The notes under the pieces are model-generated. The model was not told the DNA's origin and searched no databases. It saw only the letters and a list, made by a program, of their open reading frames with translations. Positions 36,880 to 46,600 of a stretch of 64,000 nt of DNA are shown here, one piece after another. The translations under genes were made by a program, and so were the position numbers. The DNA is taken from assembly GCF_030055425.1 (NCBI RefSeq), contig NZ_JASFYE010000008.1, forward strand, positions 15,288 to 79,287, in the 5' to 3' direction. This stretch comes from Methanothermobacter sp. GTDB lineage: Archaea; Methanobacteriota; Methanobacteria; Methanobacteriales; Methanothermobacteraceae. Position 1 is the stretch's first letter; each line of letters begins with the position of its first letter.

Positions 36880-37713
36880 ATGGCAAGAATTCTTGTTGTT
36901 GAGGACGAGGCCATAGTGGCAATGGGTATAAGACACAAACTTGAGACAATGGGCCATGAGGTGGTGGATACCGTCTCAACAGGCAGGGACGCCATAAGGG
37001 CAAGTAAGATACATGAACCGGACCTTGTCCTCATGGATATAGTTCTCAAGGGTGAAATGGACGGAATAGAGGCCGCAAGGGAGATAAGGGACCGCTTTAA
37101 CATCCCCATAATCTACCTCACAGCCTACGCCGATGAGGAGATGCTGGCACGTGCAAAGATAACAGAGCCCTACGGGTACATTGTGAAACCCTTCAAATCA
37201 TCTGAACTCAACGCCAACATTGAGATGGCGATATACCGGCACAGGTCGGCCATGAGGGAAATGGAACTCATGAGGAAGAGGATAATCTCAGACTTCTACA
37301 ACTTCATCCTCAACGCAATGCCCTCACCCGACGCCGACCGGGATGAGATCAGGGAACTGCTATCAGGGATATTCAGGGATAGGATCATATCTGAACTTAA
37401 ACCTGGATTTGAATCATGTATGGTGGAATCACCCTACGATGACCCGCTTGAGGCATACCTCGCATGGGTTGCGGATGTATTTGAGAACTTCACCATCAGG
37501 GTGGGCTTTCTTGAGGATGATGAAAATGTCTACGTTGAATTCGAGAACTGCCCATGGATTGATGATGCAGGGAAGAACCCTGGATTCTGCCTCAACTGTG
37601 AGGCCGTTCTCAAGCTGAGCTGGGACTGGAGTGGGCTTCCCGGTGATTTCAGGGCACTTGAACACATTGCTGATGGATCAGAGAGGTGCCTCTTCAGGTT
37701 CAGCGTGAAGTAA
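36880..37713 (+). CDS. Response regulator with methanogen-type output domain
   Basis: A 277-residue regulator. Receiver with acidic pair Glu8-Asp9, Asp53 (LVLMDIVLKGEMDGIEAA, shared almost word for word with the 24880 regulator) and Lys in IVKPFKS. The output domain (about 130-277) lacks PAS and DNA-binding motifs and shares the CPWIDDAGKNP block with the other regulator. It has Cys at about 229, 239 and 242 (FENCPW ... GFCLNCEAV) plus a late Cys, so a metal or redox site is possible; the 24880 protein lacks these. GGGGAGAT precedes the ATG. Confidence 0.87.
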   Translation: MARILVVEDEAIVAMGIRHKLETMGHEVVDTVSTGRDAIRASKIHEPDLVLMDIVLKGEMDGIEAAREIRDRFNIPIIYLTAYADEEMLARAKITEPYGYIVKPFKSSELNANIEMAIYRHRSAMREMELMRKRIISDFYNFILNAMPSPDADRDEIRELLSGIFRDRIISELKPGFESCMVESPYDDPLEAYLAWVADVFENFTIRVGFLEDDENVYVEFENCPWIDDAGKNPGFCLNCEAVLKLSWDWSGLPGDFRALEHIADGSERCLFRFSVK

Positions 37714-37798
37714 TCTCTTCAGTGGACTCGAAAACCCATGTATCAATACAAACCCTTCAGAGGTTAAGCGTTAAATAATCGTTTCAGTGGTCTGGAAT
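37692..37798 (+). repeat. Imperfect copy of a gene end (regulator/DUF763 spacer)
   Basis: The end of the regulator gene with its stop and following bases (CTTCAGGTTCAGCG, then GAAGTAATC...TTCAGTGG, 37692-37729) recurs imperfectly at about 37755-37791, an offset of 63-66 bp. In the copy the stop region reads TTAAATAATC and may serve as the TATA element of the next gene, whose ATG at 37797 follows at leaderless distance. Confidence 0.65.
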
Positions 37799-38885
37799 GA
37801 GGAGAACAGGTATCGCAAACCTCCCCCTGCATGGGGGACATCCTCCTGCCTGGCTCATGAGGAGGATGGTTGAACTCTCAGGTGCCATAGCTGAGGTTAT
37901 AATTGAGGAGTACGGGACCTCTGAGTTCATATCGAGGATCTCTGACCCATTCTGGTTTCAGGCGTTCTCCTGCACCATCGGGTTTGACTGGCACTCCTCA
38001 GGGACAACCACAACTACCTGTGGGGCCCTCAAATCTGCACTTGACCCTGAAAGGCACGGTATACTGGTTGCAGGTGGTAAGGGGAGGGCTTCCCGCAGGA
38101 CACCGGGGGAACTTGAGGCTGCAGGGAAACTCTTTGACCTGGATTCCCATCACCTGGTTTATTCCAGCAGGATAGCTGCCAGGGTGGATGGTAACTGTAT
38201 ACAGGACGGTTTCAGCCTCTACCAGCACACCTTCCTTGTTGACGCCGATGGTGAGTGGGCTGTTGTACAGCAGGGTCTCAACCCTGATGGAGGATATGCC
38301 AGGAGGTACCACTGGCTTGGTTCAGGGGTTGGGGATTATGTTGACTCACCCCACAGCGGGATATCATCTGATAAGACCATGGGGGAGGTCCTTGACATGA
38401 CCTCACCCAGAAGCAGGGGTGCCCGTGATGTGAGTGTTGATATAGTCTGCGATGGTCCCTCACACATAAGGGGGTACCTCACAGGGCAGCGGACACTCTT
38501 TGACTTCAATGTACTTGACATGCCAGGTCACCATGAGGTTCTACCCTTGGACCTCACAGAGAGGGATATGGCGGTCCTTGAGAGGGCATATGAGATCCGG
38601 CCTGGAAACTATGAGGAACTGGTCATGGTTGATGGCCTTGGACCCAAAAAGATCAGGGCCCTGGCCCTTGTTGCAGACCTCGTATACGGTGAGGAGGTAA
38701 GCTGGAGGGATCCTGTGAAGTACAGCTATGCGCATGGTGGCAAGGACGGATACCCGTACCCTGTTGATAGGGATACCTATGACAGCACAGTGGATTATCT
38801 CAAGGGTGCTCTTGAGGAGGCCAGGATTGACAGAAAGGATCGCCTCAGGGCACTTGAGTCCCTTGAAAGATTCTTGAGGTTTTAG
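37797..38885 (+). CDS. DUF763 family protein
   Basis: A 362-residue conserved archaeal/bacterial protein of unknown biochemical function. It opens with the family hallmark RTGIANLPLHGGHPPAWL. Later it has HSSGTTTTTCGALKSAL, GRASRRTPGEL, and a conserved QHTFLVDADGEWAVVQQG block. At about 275-295, MVDGLGPKKIRALALV resembles a helix-hairpin-helix, which hints at nucleic-acid binding. Several His and Cys could bind metal. No ribosome site is clear; the transcript may be leaderless. The neighbours are signalling genes and a chelatase, and give no direct clue. Confidence 0.8.
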   Translation: MRRTGIANLPLHGGHPPAWLMRRMVELSGAIAEVIIEEYGTSEFISRISDPFWFQAFSCTIGFDWHSSGTTTTTCGALKSALDPERHGILVAGGKGRASRRTPGELEAAGKLFDLDSHHLVYSSRIAARVDGNCIQDGFSLYQHTFLVDADGEWAVVQQGLNPDGGYARRYHWLGSGVGDYVDSPHSGISSDKTMGEVLDMTSPRSRGARDVSVDIVCDGPSHIRGYLTGQRTLFDFNVLDMPGHHEVLPLDLTERDMAVLERAYEIRPGNYEELVMVDGLGPKKIRALALVADLVYGEEVSWRDPVKYSYAHGGKDGYPYPVDRDTYDSTVDYLKGALEEARIDRKDRLRALESLERFLRF

Positions 38886-39164
38886 TTTTTTTGTCCATTC
38901 AGCATGATTTGTTTTTGATATTCGTATTTTCATTGAGTTCAGGTTTTCCTCAAGAAAGATTATATTACTTAAATTTTTGTTTTTTAGCTGTTTTTCTTTG
39001 TTTTTTTGTGGCTCTATCCTGAAAGTCTTCCACTGCCAGGCCCATGGAAATTTAAGGAGAAAAATTTTTATTACTTTTCAGGATTTCATATGCTTATAAG
39101 TAATACTTGAATTTTTTTAGTAATTATTAAATACCTTGCTGAGATACATCCACATGGTGATAGG

Positions 39165-40940
39165 TTGGATACAGGATACTTTCCGTTTACAGCAATCACA
39201 GGTCAGGAAATGCTTAAAAAGGCCCTCCTCCTCAACGCAGTAAACCCTGCAATAGGGGGTGTCCTGATAAGGGGGGATAAGGGTACAGGAAAGTCAACTG
39301 CAGTAAGGGCCCTGAGTGACATTCTTCCTGAAAGAAACATCGTGGATGGCTGTAGGTTCGGATGCGACCCTGATGGATCTGAACTGTGCATGGAGTGCCA
39401 GGAAAAACTTAAGATGCATGGGAAGCTTCAGGTGAGGTCCGCAAAAATGGAGGTTGTTGACCTTCCTGTTTCGGCAACAGAGGACATGGTGGTGGGAACC
39501 ATTGACATAAGGAGGGCGCTCCATGAGGGAATAAAGGCCCTTGAGCCAGGATTACTTGCAAGGGCCAATGGAAACATCCTCTACATCGACGAGGTCAACC
39601 TCCTCGATGACCATGTGGTCAACGTGTTACTTGACGCAGCAGCCATGGGCGTGAACATAGTTGAACGTGAGGGCATATCTGTGAGACACCCCTCAAGGTT
39701 CATACTTGCAGGTACCATGAACCCTGAGGAGGGGGACCTGAGGCCCCAGATAATTGACAGATTCGGTTTGAGCGTGGATGTGGAGGCCCTCACTGACCCT
39801 GATGAGAGGATAAAGGTCATAAAGCGGGCACTCGATTTCCAGGAGGATCCTGAGGCATTCCATTCAGGGTTCAGGAGGAAACAGGAGGAGCTCCAGAGGA
39901 GAATAATGGAGGCCCGCAGTCTCCTCAGCAGTGTTGAGATGGATGATGATGTGCTCCTCCAGATAGTTGAAATAGCATCGGCACTTGGAATCAGGACACA
40001 CCGGGCCGATATCATAACAGCAAGGACAGCGAGAACCCTTGCAGCGTTCAACGGCAGGAATTGGGTGAATGGAGACGACGTTAAGGAGGCGGCACTCCTT
40101 GCGATGAAGCACCGACTAAAACAGCTCCCATTCCAGAGGGAACAGGAACTCTCACAGGAGCTCATAGAGGACATCCTGAACGGGGAATTTGAGGATGACT
40201 CTGAGATCGACAGGAACAGGAGACTACGGAAGGACCTTAAGGTCCCTGACCTCAGGGCATCTCTCCAGGGCCATGCAGGGCCGGCTGTTCAGGGCAGAAG
40301 GGGGAAGTACGTCCGTGCAAGGGAGAACCCTGAGCCCTCAAGTGTGGCGGTTGATGCCACACTGCGAAGGGCCGCTGCAGCTGGTTCCTTGAGGATAGAA
40401 CCGGAGCACCTCATGGAGAAGGTCCGCGTGGGGAAGGCCAGGGCCCTCTACATCATGGTCCTTGACACATCCTCATCCATGAGGCTGGAGCGTAAGATAA
40501 AATTTGCAAAGACGGTTTCATGGCTTCTTCTCAGGGATTCATATGAAAAGAGGAACAGGATAGCCCTAATAGCCTTCAGGGGTTATGATGCCACGGTTGT
40601 GGCTGAACCAACATCCCGTCTGGAGGCGGTTGAGGAGGCCCTTGAGGGCCTTAAGGCCGGTGGCAGAACACCGCTCACACCGGCACTGAAACTGGCAGCT
40701 GAGGTCTCAAAATCCGCTGATGAGGAGGCCTGCACAGCGGTTGTTATCTCAGATGGACGCTGCAACGTTTTCATAAACTCCAACCTCGAGGAGGACCTCA
40801 GAATGCTTGAAGAGGAGATTGGTAACATGAAAATTGTATTTGTAAACGCTGAGCCCGAGAAGAGGAGCCTGGGTATACTTGAGGATATGGCCTCCAGGTT
40901 CAATTCAGAGATCTTCTACCTTGATGACGTAATTATCTGA
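39165..40940 (+). CDS. Magnesium/cobalt chelatase ATPase, fused ChlI and ChlD type
   Basis: The motor subunit for class I metal chelatases. The 591-residue protein has an AAA+ domain (about 1-330) with Walker [11 protein letters not shown] (about 37-46), Walker [14 protein letters not shown], sensor [14 protein letters not shown], and a Cys-rich insert ([16 protein letters not shown]). After a charged linker, a VWA domain (about 425-590) has the metal site DTSSSM. The start is TTG 39165 after GGTGAT. The transporter genes and cobN follow with gaps of 12, 15, -20 and -4 nt, an operon. The partner chelatase is CobN at 43620. Confidence 0.88.
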   Translation: MDTGYFPFTAITGQEMLKKALLLNAVNPAIGGVLIRGDKGTGKSTAVRALSDILPERNIVDGCRFGCDPDGSELCMECQEKLKMHGKLQVRSAKMEVVDLPVSATEDMVVGTIDIRRALHEGIKALEPGLLARANGNILYIDEVNLLDDHVVNVLLDAAAMGVNIVEREGISVRHPSRFILAGTMNPEEGDLRPQIIDRFGLSVDVEALTDPDERIKVIKRALDFQEDPEAFHSGFRRKQEELQRRIMEARSLLSSVEMDDDVLLQIVEIASALGIRTHRADIITARTARTLAAFNGRNWVNGDDVKEAALLAMKHRLKQLPFQREQELSQELIEDILNGEFEDDSEIDRNRRLRKDLKVPDLRASLQGHAGPAVQGRRGKYVRARENPEPSSVAVDATLRRAAAAGSLRIEPEHLMEKVRVGKARALYIMVLDTSSSMRLERKIKFAKTVSWLLLRDSYEKRNRIALIAFRGYDATVVAEPTSRLEAVEEALEGLKAGGRTPLTPALKLAAEVSKSADEEACTAVVISDGRCNVFINSNLEEDLRMLEEEIGNMKIVFVNAEPEKRSLGILEDMASRFNSEIFYLDDVII

Positions 40941-40952
40941 GGAGGTATTCCC

Positions 40953-41507
40953 TTGTTTAAGCTTAGAAGTTTCACAACATCTGACCTCACATTTCTGGGT
41001 CTCATAATAGCCCTCATGTACATCGTGCAGACGGTGACGATCCTTGGTGTATCGGCACTTACACCTGTGGACGCCCTCAAGTCCATTGTATCGGCATTCT
41101 TTGTATGCATCGTTATAAGCATAGGACTTGCAGGTGTGGGGAAGGTGGGGACATTCACCATCATAGGCCTTGTTAACGGGATCATCTGTGGCTTTATAAT
41201 GCCCGCTTTCCTGCCTCTTTTACCTGCAACCCTCCTGGGGGGCCTTGCAGGTGATGTTGCCGCAGGGGTTTTTTACGGCGGCTACTCATCCAGGAACTCC
41301 CTTCTCCTTGGCTGTGGTGCTGCCAAGTTCACAGAGACCATCGTGATCCTCACCGTGCCATTCCTCTTTGGATTTGCAAATTTCATGCTGGCCCCCATCC
41401 TGATCATTGCATCAGCACTACTGGTGGCTATTCTTGGGGTCCTTGGGGCACTGGTGGGTTACGGGATCATAACTGAACTCAGAAAGGCGGGGGCAATGAA
41501 GCAGTAA
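40953..41507 (+). CDS. Putative ECF transporter substrate-binding (S) component
   Basis: A 184-residue protein with five or six membrane helices. Its position directly before CbiQ- and CbiO-like genes identifies it as the substrate component of an ECF transporter. It lacks the N-terminal MHIxEG metal-binding motif of CbiM and NikM. The substrate may therefore not be free Co or Ni; a corrinoid, tetrapyrrole precursor or vitamin is possible (inference from CobN and ChlID on both sides). The start is TTG 40953 after GAGGAGGT (40939-40946). Confidence 0.7.
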   Translation: MFKLRSFTTSDLTFLGLIIALMYIVQTVTILGVSALTPVDALKSIVSAFFVCIVISIGLAGVGKVGTFTIIGLVNGIICGFIMPAFLPLLPATLLGGLAGDVAAGVFYGGYSSRNSLLLGCGAAKFTETIVILTVPFLFGFANFMLAPILIIASALLVAILGVLGALVGYGIITELRKAGAMKQ

Positions 41508-41522
41508 TTCAGGGGAGATCTG

Positions 41523-42281
41523 ATGGACCTGAACAGGGTTTTCTCTCCATTCACCACCACGGAGACGGGATTTTTTGGCGAGATAAATCCCCTATCAAAG
41601 ATGCTGATAGTTCTTCTTGCAGCGGCCTTCTCTGTGTTGATATCCAGACTCTGGATACTGGTATTGCTGGGGGCTATTTTCACGGGGCTCCTGGCATCCT
41701 CAGGCTCCCTCAGAGCCGCTGTTCCATTCCTTTCATTCATCGCATTCTTCTGGGTGCTCTCGGTGGTTGCAGTATTCCTAACCTCGGGTGATATGGAATA
41801 CGCCCTCGGCTTTCTCGGCCCATTCTTTGCAAGGTTCTTCATCCTGGTGGCCGCCGGGTTATTCTTCGCATTCACAACCTCGCCGCGAAGCCTTGCAGAG
41901 TCCCTGAGGTCCCTCCGTATTCCAGGGGAGATTGTATTCACGCTCACGGTGGCCCTCAGGTACATCCCGGCCCTCGCAGTTGAGGCCTCATCAATATGGG
42001 ATTCCCTTAAACTGAGGCTCAACGCTTCAGGTCTGTCGCTGGCTAGAAGGCCGTCACTCATCTACCGTGGCCTCATAATACCACTCATCATAAGGGTTGT
42101 CAAGATCTCAGATGAGGTTGCTGTTGCAGCCGAGACACGGGCATTCGACCCCAGGAGGGTGGCAGGGGGTAAGATGACCTTCACTTACAGGGATGCGGTG
42201 TTCCTGCTGGTCTCTGGAGCCATCTTCACGTTACTTGGATTGATCAACGGGGGTGGTTCAGGTGTATGCGGTCTCATTTGA
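41523..42281 (+). CDS. ECF transporter transmembrane (T) component, CbiQ-like
   Basis: A 252-residue membrane protein of the CbiQ/EcfT family. About five or six helices, with the two coupling motifs expected for contact with the ATPases: ARFFILV and the later VAAETRAFDPRR near residue 200 (the conserved Ala-Arg-Gly/Ala type motif reads ETRAF). The ATG follows GGGGAGATCTG. Its 3' end overlaps the ATPase gene by 20 nt, showing translational coupling. Named CbiQ-like only by family; the substrate is set by the S component. Confidence 0.85.
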   Translation: MDLNRVFSPFTTTETGFFGEINPLSKMLIVLLAAAFSVLISRLWILVLLGAIFTGLLASSGSLRAAVPFLSFIAFFWVLSVVAVFLTSGDMEYALGFLGPFFARFFILVAAGLFFAFTTSPRSLAESLRSLRIPGEIVFTLTVALRYIPALAVEASSIWDSLKLRLNASGLSLARRPSLIYRGLIIPLIIRVVKISDEVAVAAETRAFDPRRVAGGKMTFTYRDAVFLLVSGAIFTLLGLINGGGSGVCGLI

Positions 42282-43623
42282 GGATGTGAGCTACACCTAC
42301 CCCAATCAGGAGCAGCATGCCATCAGGGACCTTGACCTCAGAATCAAGAGGGGGGAGTCTGTATTCATCACAGGGAGGAGTGGCAGCGGAAAGTCCACCC
42401 TTGCACGGTTAATCACCGCTGTGGCGCCCTCCATAATGGGAGGGGACCTTAAGGGCGCCGTGCTGGTGAATGGCAGGGACACATCTGATCTCCAGGTCAG
42501 GGAACTTGCAGCGGATGTGGGATACGTCTTCCAGAACCCTGAATCACAGTTCTTCACCCTGAACGTCAACGATGAGGTATCCCTCGGACCAGGGAACCTT
42601 GAACTCCCTGACATTGATGAGAGGGTGGGTGAGGCCCTCAGGCTGGTTGGACTGAAACATAAAAGGTATGAGAGCGTCTTCAGACTTTCAGATGGGGAGA
42701 AACAGAGGGTTGCAATAGCCTCACAGCTCTCAATGTCCCCTGAAATCCTACTCATGGATGAGCCAACATCCAGCCTTGACCGTAAGGCAACGGATGACTT
42801 CTTTGACGTCCTCCAGAGGATGGGGGATAGGACCCTGATACTCATGGATCACAGGACCTACAGGGTTCCGGATGTATTTGACCGGCTAATTGTCATGGAT
42901 GGGGGCTCTGTGGTGGAGGATACTGACACAGATGCACTCAGGGACCCTGATTTCAGGGATAAATATGGCCTGAGATCCCCTGAGGTAAGTTTCAGATTGA
43001 GGCCCAGAGAAAGGAAGGGCAAACCTGTTCTCAGGGTTTCCAATCTCTCCTACACCTATGGTGACGACTTCAGCCTGAGGAATATAAACCTTGAACTGAG
43101 GGAGGGGGAGGTGCTGGGGTTAACAGGACCCAACGGCTCCGGAAAAACAACACTTGCAAGGCTGATCTCGGGGCTCCTGAAACCCGACAGCGGATTCATT
43201 GAGGCTGATGGTGGCACCGGTCTCGTCATGCAGGACCCCGACCACCAGCTCTTCATGGACACCGTTGAGGGGGAGCTGACCTTTGGGGTGGATGATTACA
43301 GGAGCAGGGACCTTGAGGATGTCCTGAGGACCATGAACCTCCATCATCTAAGGGAAAGGCACCCACATTCACTCAGCGGCGGTGAGAAACAGAGGACAGT
43401 CATATCAGCGTATATATTCAGAAAACCCGGGGTTCTGGTTCTGGATGAGCCGACAACCGGTATGGACCTTGATAACATGAAGAGACTCGCCCGGTGGATA
43501 GATAAACTCAGGGCTGAGGGAATATCCCTCATAGTGATATCACATGACCTTGAGTTCCTTGAAATGGTTGCAGACAATCTGGTCTCAATGGATAATGGTA
43601 GTGGCCTGAGGTGGTTAAATTGA
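42262..43623 (+). CDS. ECF transporter ATPase, two ABC domains fused
   Basis: A 453-residue protein with two complete ABC domains in one chain, replacing the usual EcfA/EcfA' pair. Domain 1: Walker A GRSGSGKST, signature LSDGEKQRVAIA, Walker B ILLMDEPTS. Domain 2: Walker A GPNGSGKTT, signature LSGGEKQRTVIS, Walker B VLVLDEPTT and switch His (ISHD). The Q loops FQNPESQFF and MQDPDHQLF are typical of CbiO. In the first signature the second Gly is Asp, a mild asymmetry. Starts are GTG 42253 or GTG 42262; GGGGTGG fits the second. Confidence 0.9.
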   Translation: MYAVSFEDVSYTYPNQEQHAIRDLDLRIKRGESVFITGRSGSGKSTLARLITAVAPSIMGGDLKGAVLVNGRDTSDLQVRELAADVGYVFQNPESQFFTLNVNDEVSLGPGNLELPDIDERVGEALRLVGLKHKRYESVFRLSDGEKQRVAIASQLSMSPEILLMDEPTSSLDRKATDDFFDVLQRMGDRTLILMDHRTYRVPDVFDRLIVMDGGSVVEDTDTDALRDPDFRDKYGLRSPEVSFRLRPRERKGKPVLRVSNLSYTYGDDFSLRNINLELREGEVLGLTGPNGSGKTTLARLISGLLKPDSGFIEADGGTGLVMQDPDHQLFMDTVEGELTFGVDDYRSRDLEDVLRTMNLHHLRERHPHSLSGGEKQRTVISAYIFRKPGVLVLDEPTTGMDLDNMKRLARWIDKLRAEGISLIVISHDLEFLEMVADNLVSMDNGSGLRWLN

Positions 43624-46600
43624 AGAGGATACTTGCAGTTACCACAATCAATAACACAGCCTCACTCAAGGAGGCCCTCATGAAGATAAGGGATGAACAC
43701 GGCGACATAGTCAGGATAAAGAAGGTTTACCTTGAAAAGTACGAGGACCCCTCTGTACCCCTGGACGAGCTGGAGAGGGACGTTGAAGAGGCAGATGTGG
43801 TGCTCGTGGATATAAGGGGAAACGAGAGGATAGGCCGGGAACTTCCAGGCATCCTGGCGGGAAGAGATAAAACCGTCATAACCCTCGTCTGGGGAAGCAA
43901 CCACATACTCTCCCTCACATCAATGGGACGTCTGGATCTTAGAAGACTCGTTGAACTGGCCCCAGAGAGGATCGACTCACTGGTGAGGTCAAGGGACAGC
44001 CGGGAGATCCTGAGGATAGCTGGTTCAGATGAAATCAGGGATGACCTTGAGAACTGGTTCAGGATAATGGACTACTATGGGGGCGGCGACCCTGATAACC
44101 TCATGAACATGATCCTCTTCATCCTTGACAAATACACTGACCTGGAGGTTCCCCATGACGACCCCGTGGAGATGCCCCCATATGGCCTCTACCTCCCGTT
44201 CAGGGGATTCTACACCGACATTGAATCATACCGGAGGGCCTCAAAATTTGACCCGGACCTCCCAACGGTGGGAATGCTCTTTTACTCGGGGATGCACTTT
44301 GATGATACAAGGCCACTGGTTGAGGAGATCTATTCGAGGCTGCACGGGGAGGCAAACTGTACCATCGTTTTCTCGGATGTTGAAAACAATCTGCGGGCCA
44401 TAGGGGAGTACATGGGTGATGTGGACCTCTTCGTCAACATGCAGTACTTTCAGCTCAACGGGGGGCCCCTGGGAGGCGACCCTGAAGCAACCAGGGAACT
44501 CCTCAGGAGAATAAACGCCCCCTACCTCATCTGCCTGAGGGGCTACGAGACAGACCTTGATGAGTGGGAGGGGGACCTGAACGGCCTGAACCCGATGGAG
44601 GTGGTCCTGGGGGTGACACTACCTGAACTGGACGGTGGATTTGAACCCCTCTTCACTGCGGGTATGAGGACCCTTGATGACCCGGACCTCGGTGAGGTGA
44701 GGGTGGTTGAGGTTGTACCTGATCGGATGGATAAATTCGCAGCCCGCATCAGAAACTGGCTGAAACTCAGGAACAGAAAAAACCATGAGAAAAGGCTTGC
44801 CATTATCATCTATGACTACCCGCCGGGGGAGGCGAACCTTGGAAGTGCTGGGTACCTTGATGTCCTTGAGAGCCTCGAGAGATTCCTTAAGAGACTCCAT
44901 GAGAATGGTTACAGCGTCAAACTTCCTGAAAAGCCCCTGAAGGATATTATAATGGCTGAGGGACTAATAAACAGCCCATCATACCTCCAGTGTGGTGGTG
45001 TGAGGCTTCCGGCGGACCAGTACATTGAATGGTTCAGGGGGCTCCCCCATGAGCTGAGGGATGATATATGTGCCAGGTGGGGCGAACCGCCCGGGGATGT
45101 GATGGTTGATGGTGATGACATGATAATCCCGGTGGTTGAACTCGGCTCTGTTTACCTCTGCATACAGCCTTCAAGGGGGCTCATGGACGCCGATGGATAC
45201 CACAGCCGTAACATGCCACCGCACCACCAGTACCTGGCATTCTACCTCTACCTCCAGTCCCTTGAACCTGATGCCGTGGTGCACTTCGGGATGCACGGTA
45301 CACTGGAATTTCTCCCTGGAAAGGAGACGGCACTTGGGGATAAATGCTACCCTGACCTCCTAATCGGAGACCTGCCAAACATATACCTCTACTGGGCAGG
45401 TAACACCTCAGAGTCAACCATAGCCAGGAGGAGATCCTATGCACTCCCCATATCCCATGCATCACCACCATTCATGGCATCAGACCTCTACGGTGAATAC
45501 CAGAACCTTGAGGAACTCATAGTGGAGTGGCATGAGGTGGGGGGTGAGGAGTTAAGGGAGAGGATAGAACTGGAGGCATCCAGACTCAACCTCACAGGCG
45601 ATATAGGTGAGATTGAATCCGAGATATTCAGGATGAAGAGGCGCCTCATCCCCAGGGGGCTCCATGTCATTGACACAGAGTGGAGTACTGATGATCTGGC
45701 AGCCTACCTCCTTGGGGTCCTCAGGTTTGAAAGGGAGTACCCGTCCATCCATTCAATGGTGGCAGAGAGGATGGGGGTTGACTACAGTGAGGTTAAGGAC
45801 ACCTCAGAGGGGTGGAAGATTGAAGAGAAGGCCCTGGAAGTGCTGAGGGATATACTCCTTGGAAGAGATGTGGATCTCCCCCCTGACTATGTTGAATGGG
45901 TCAGGGGTTTATCAGAAAGGTGCGACTTCACAGGGGAAACAGAATCCCTCCTTGAGGCCCTCTCAGGCAGTTATGTCCCACCGGGGAGGGGTGGGGACCC
46001 TGTGAGGGACCCTGAGACATACCCCACAGGGTATGCCATGTACGCCTTTGACCCAATGAAGATACCCACATCATCTGCAGAGACCCGGGGAAGGACTTCT
46101 GCAGAGCTGCTCCTCAGGGACCACCTTGAGAGGCATGGAAGGTACCCTGAAACCGTTGCAGTTGTTCTATGGGGATTTGAAACCCTTAAGACAGGCGGTG
46201 AGACCATCTCAATTATCCTTGAACTTCTGGGTGTCCGCATAAACAGGAAGTATGGGCCCTGGGCAAAGAACATAGAGGTGATACCCCTGGAGGAGCTTGG
46301 AAGGCCAAGGGTGGATGTACTGGTTAACATATGCGGCATATTCCGGGACACACTGGGAAGCCAGATCGAGCTGCTGAACAGGGCATTTAAGGCGGTTGCA
46401 AACCTTGATGAGGACCCTGAGGACAACCACATCCTGAAGCACAACCTTGAGGATGGACCGGTGAAGGTTCCCCCGAGGATATTTGGACCGGCACCATCGG
46501 AGTATGCAAGCACACTACCCGAAATCATCGATGATGGAAGCTGGAACTCTGAGGATGAACTTGCATCCACCTACATGGAGGAGATGTGTTACGCCCACCT

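Noticed and set aside
38873-38960. Possible gene-end copy behind the DUF763 gene
   Set aside because: Only short matches (TTGAG, GGTTTT) in T-rich sequence; too weak to count with the other duplications.
39581-40174. 197-residue minus-strand frame inside the ChlI/D gene
   Set aside because: Antisense shadow of the AAA+ domain, Ser/Arg-rich and without start signals.
40953-41507. CbiM cobalt-binding subunit
   Set aside because: The N-terminal metal-binding motif of CbiM/NikM is absent; called a generic S component instead.
45971-46570. 199-residue minus-strand frame inside cobN
   Set aside because: Antisense shadow; the CobN frame has strong family motifs across the same bases.
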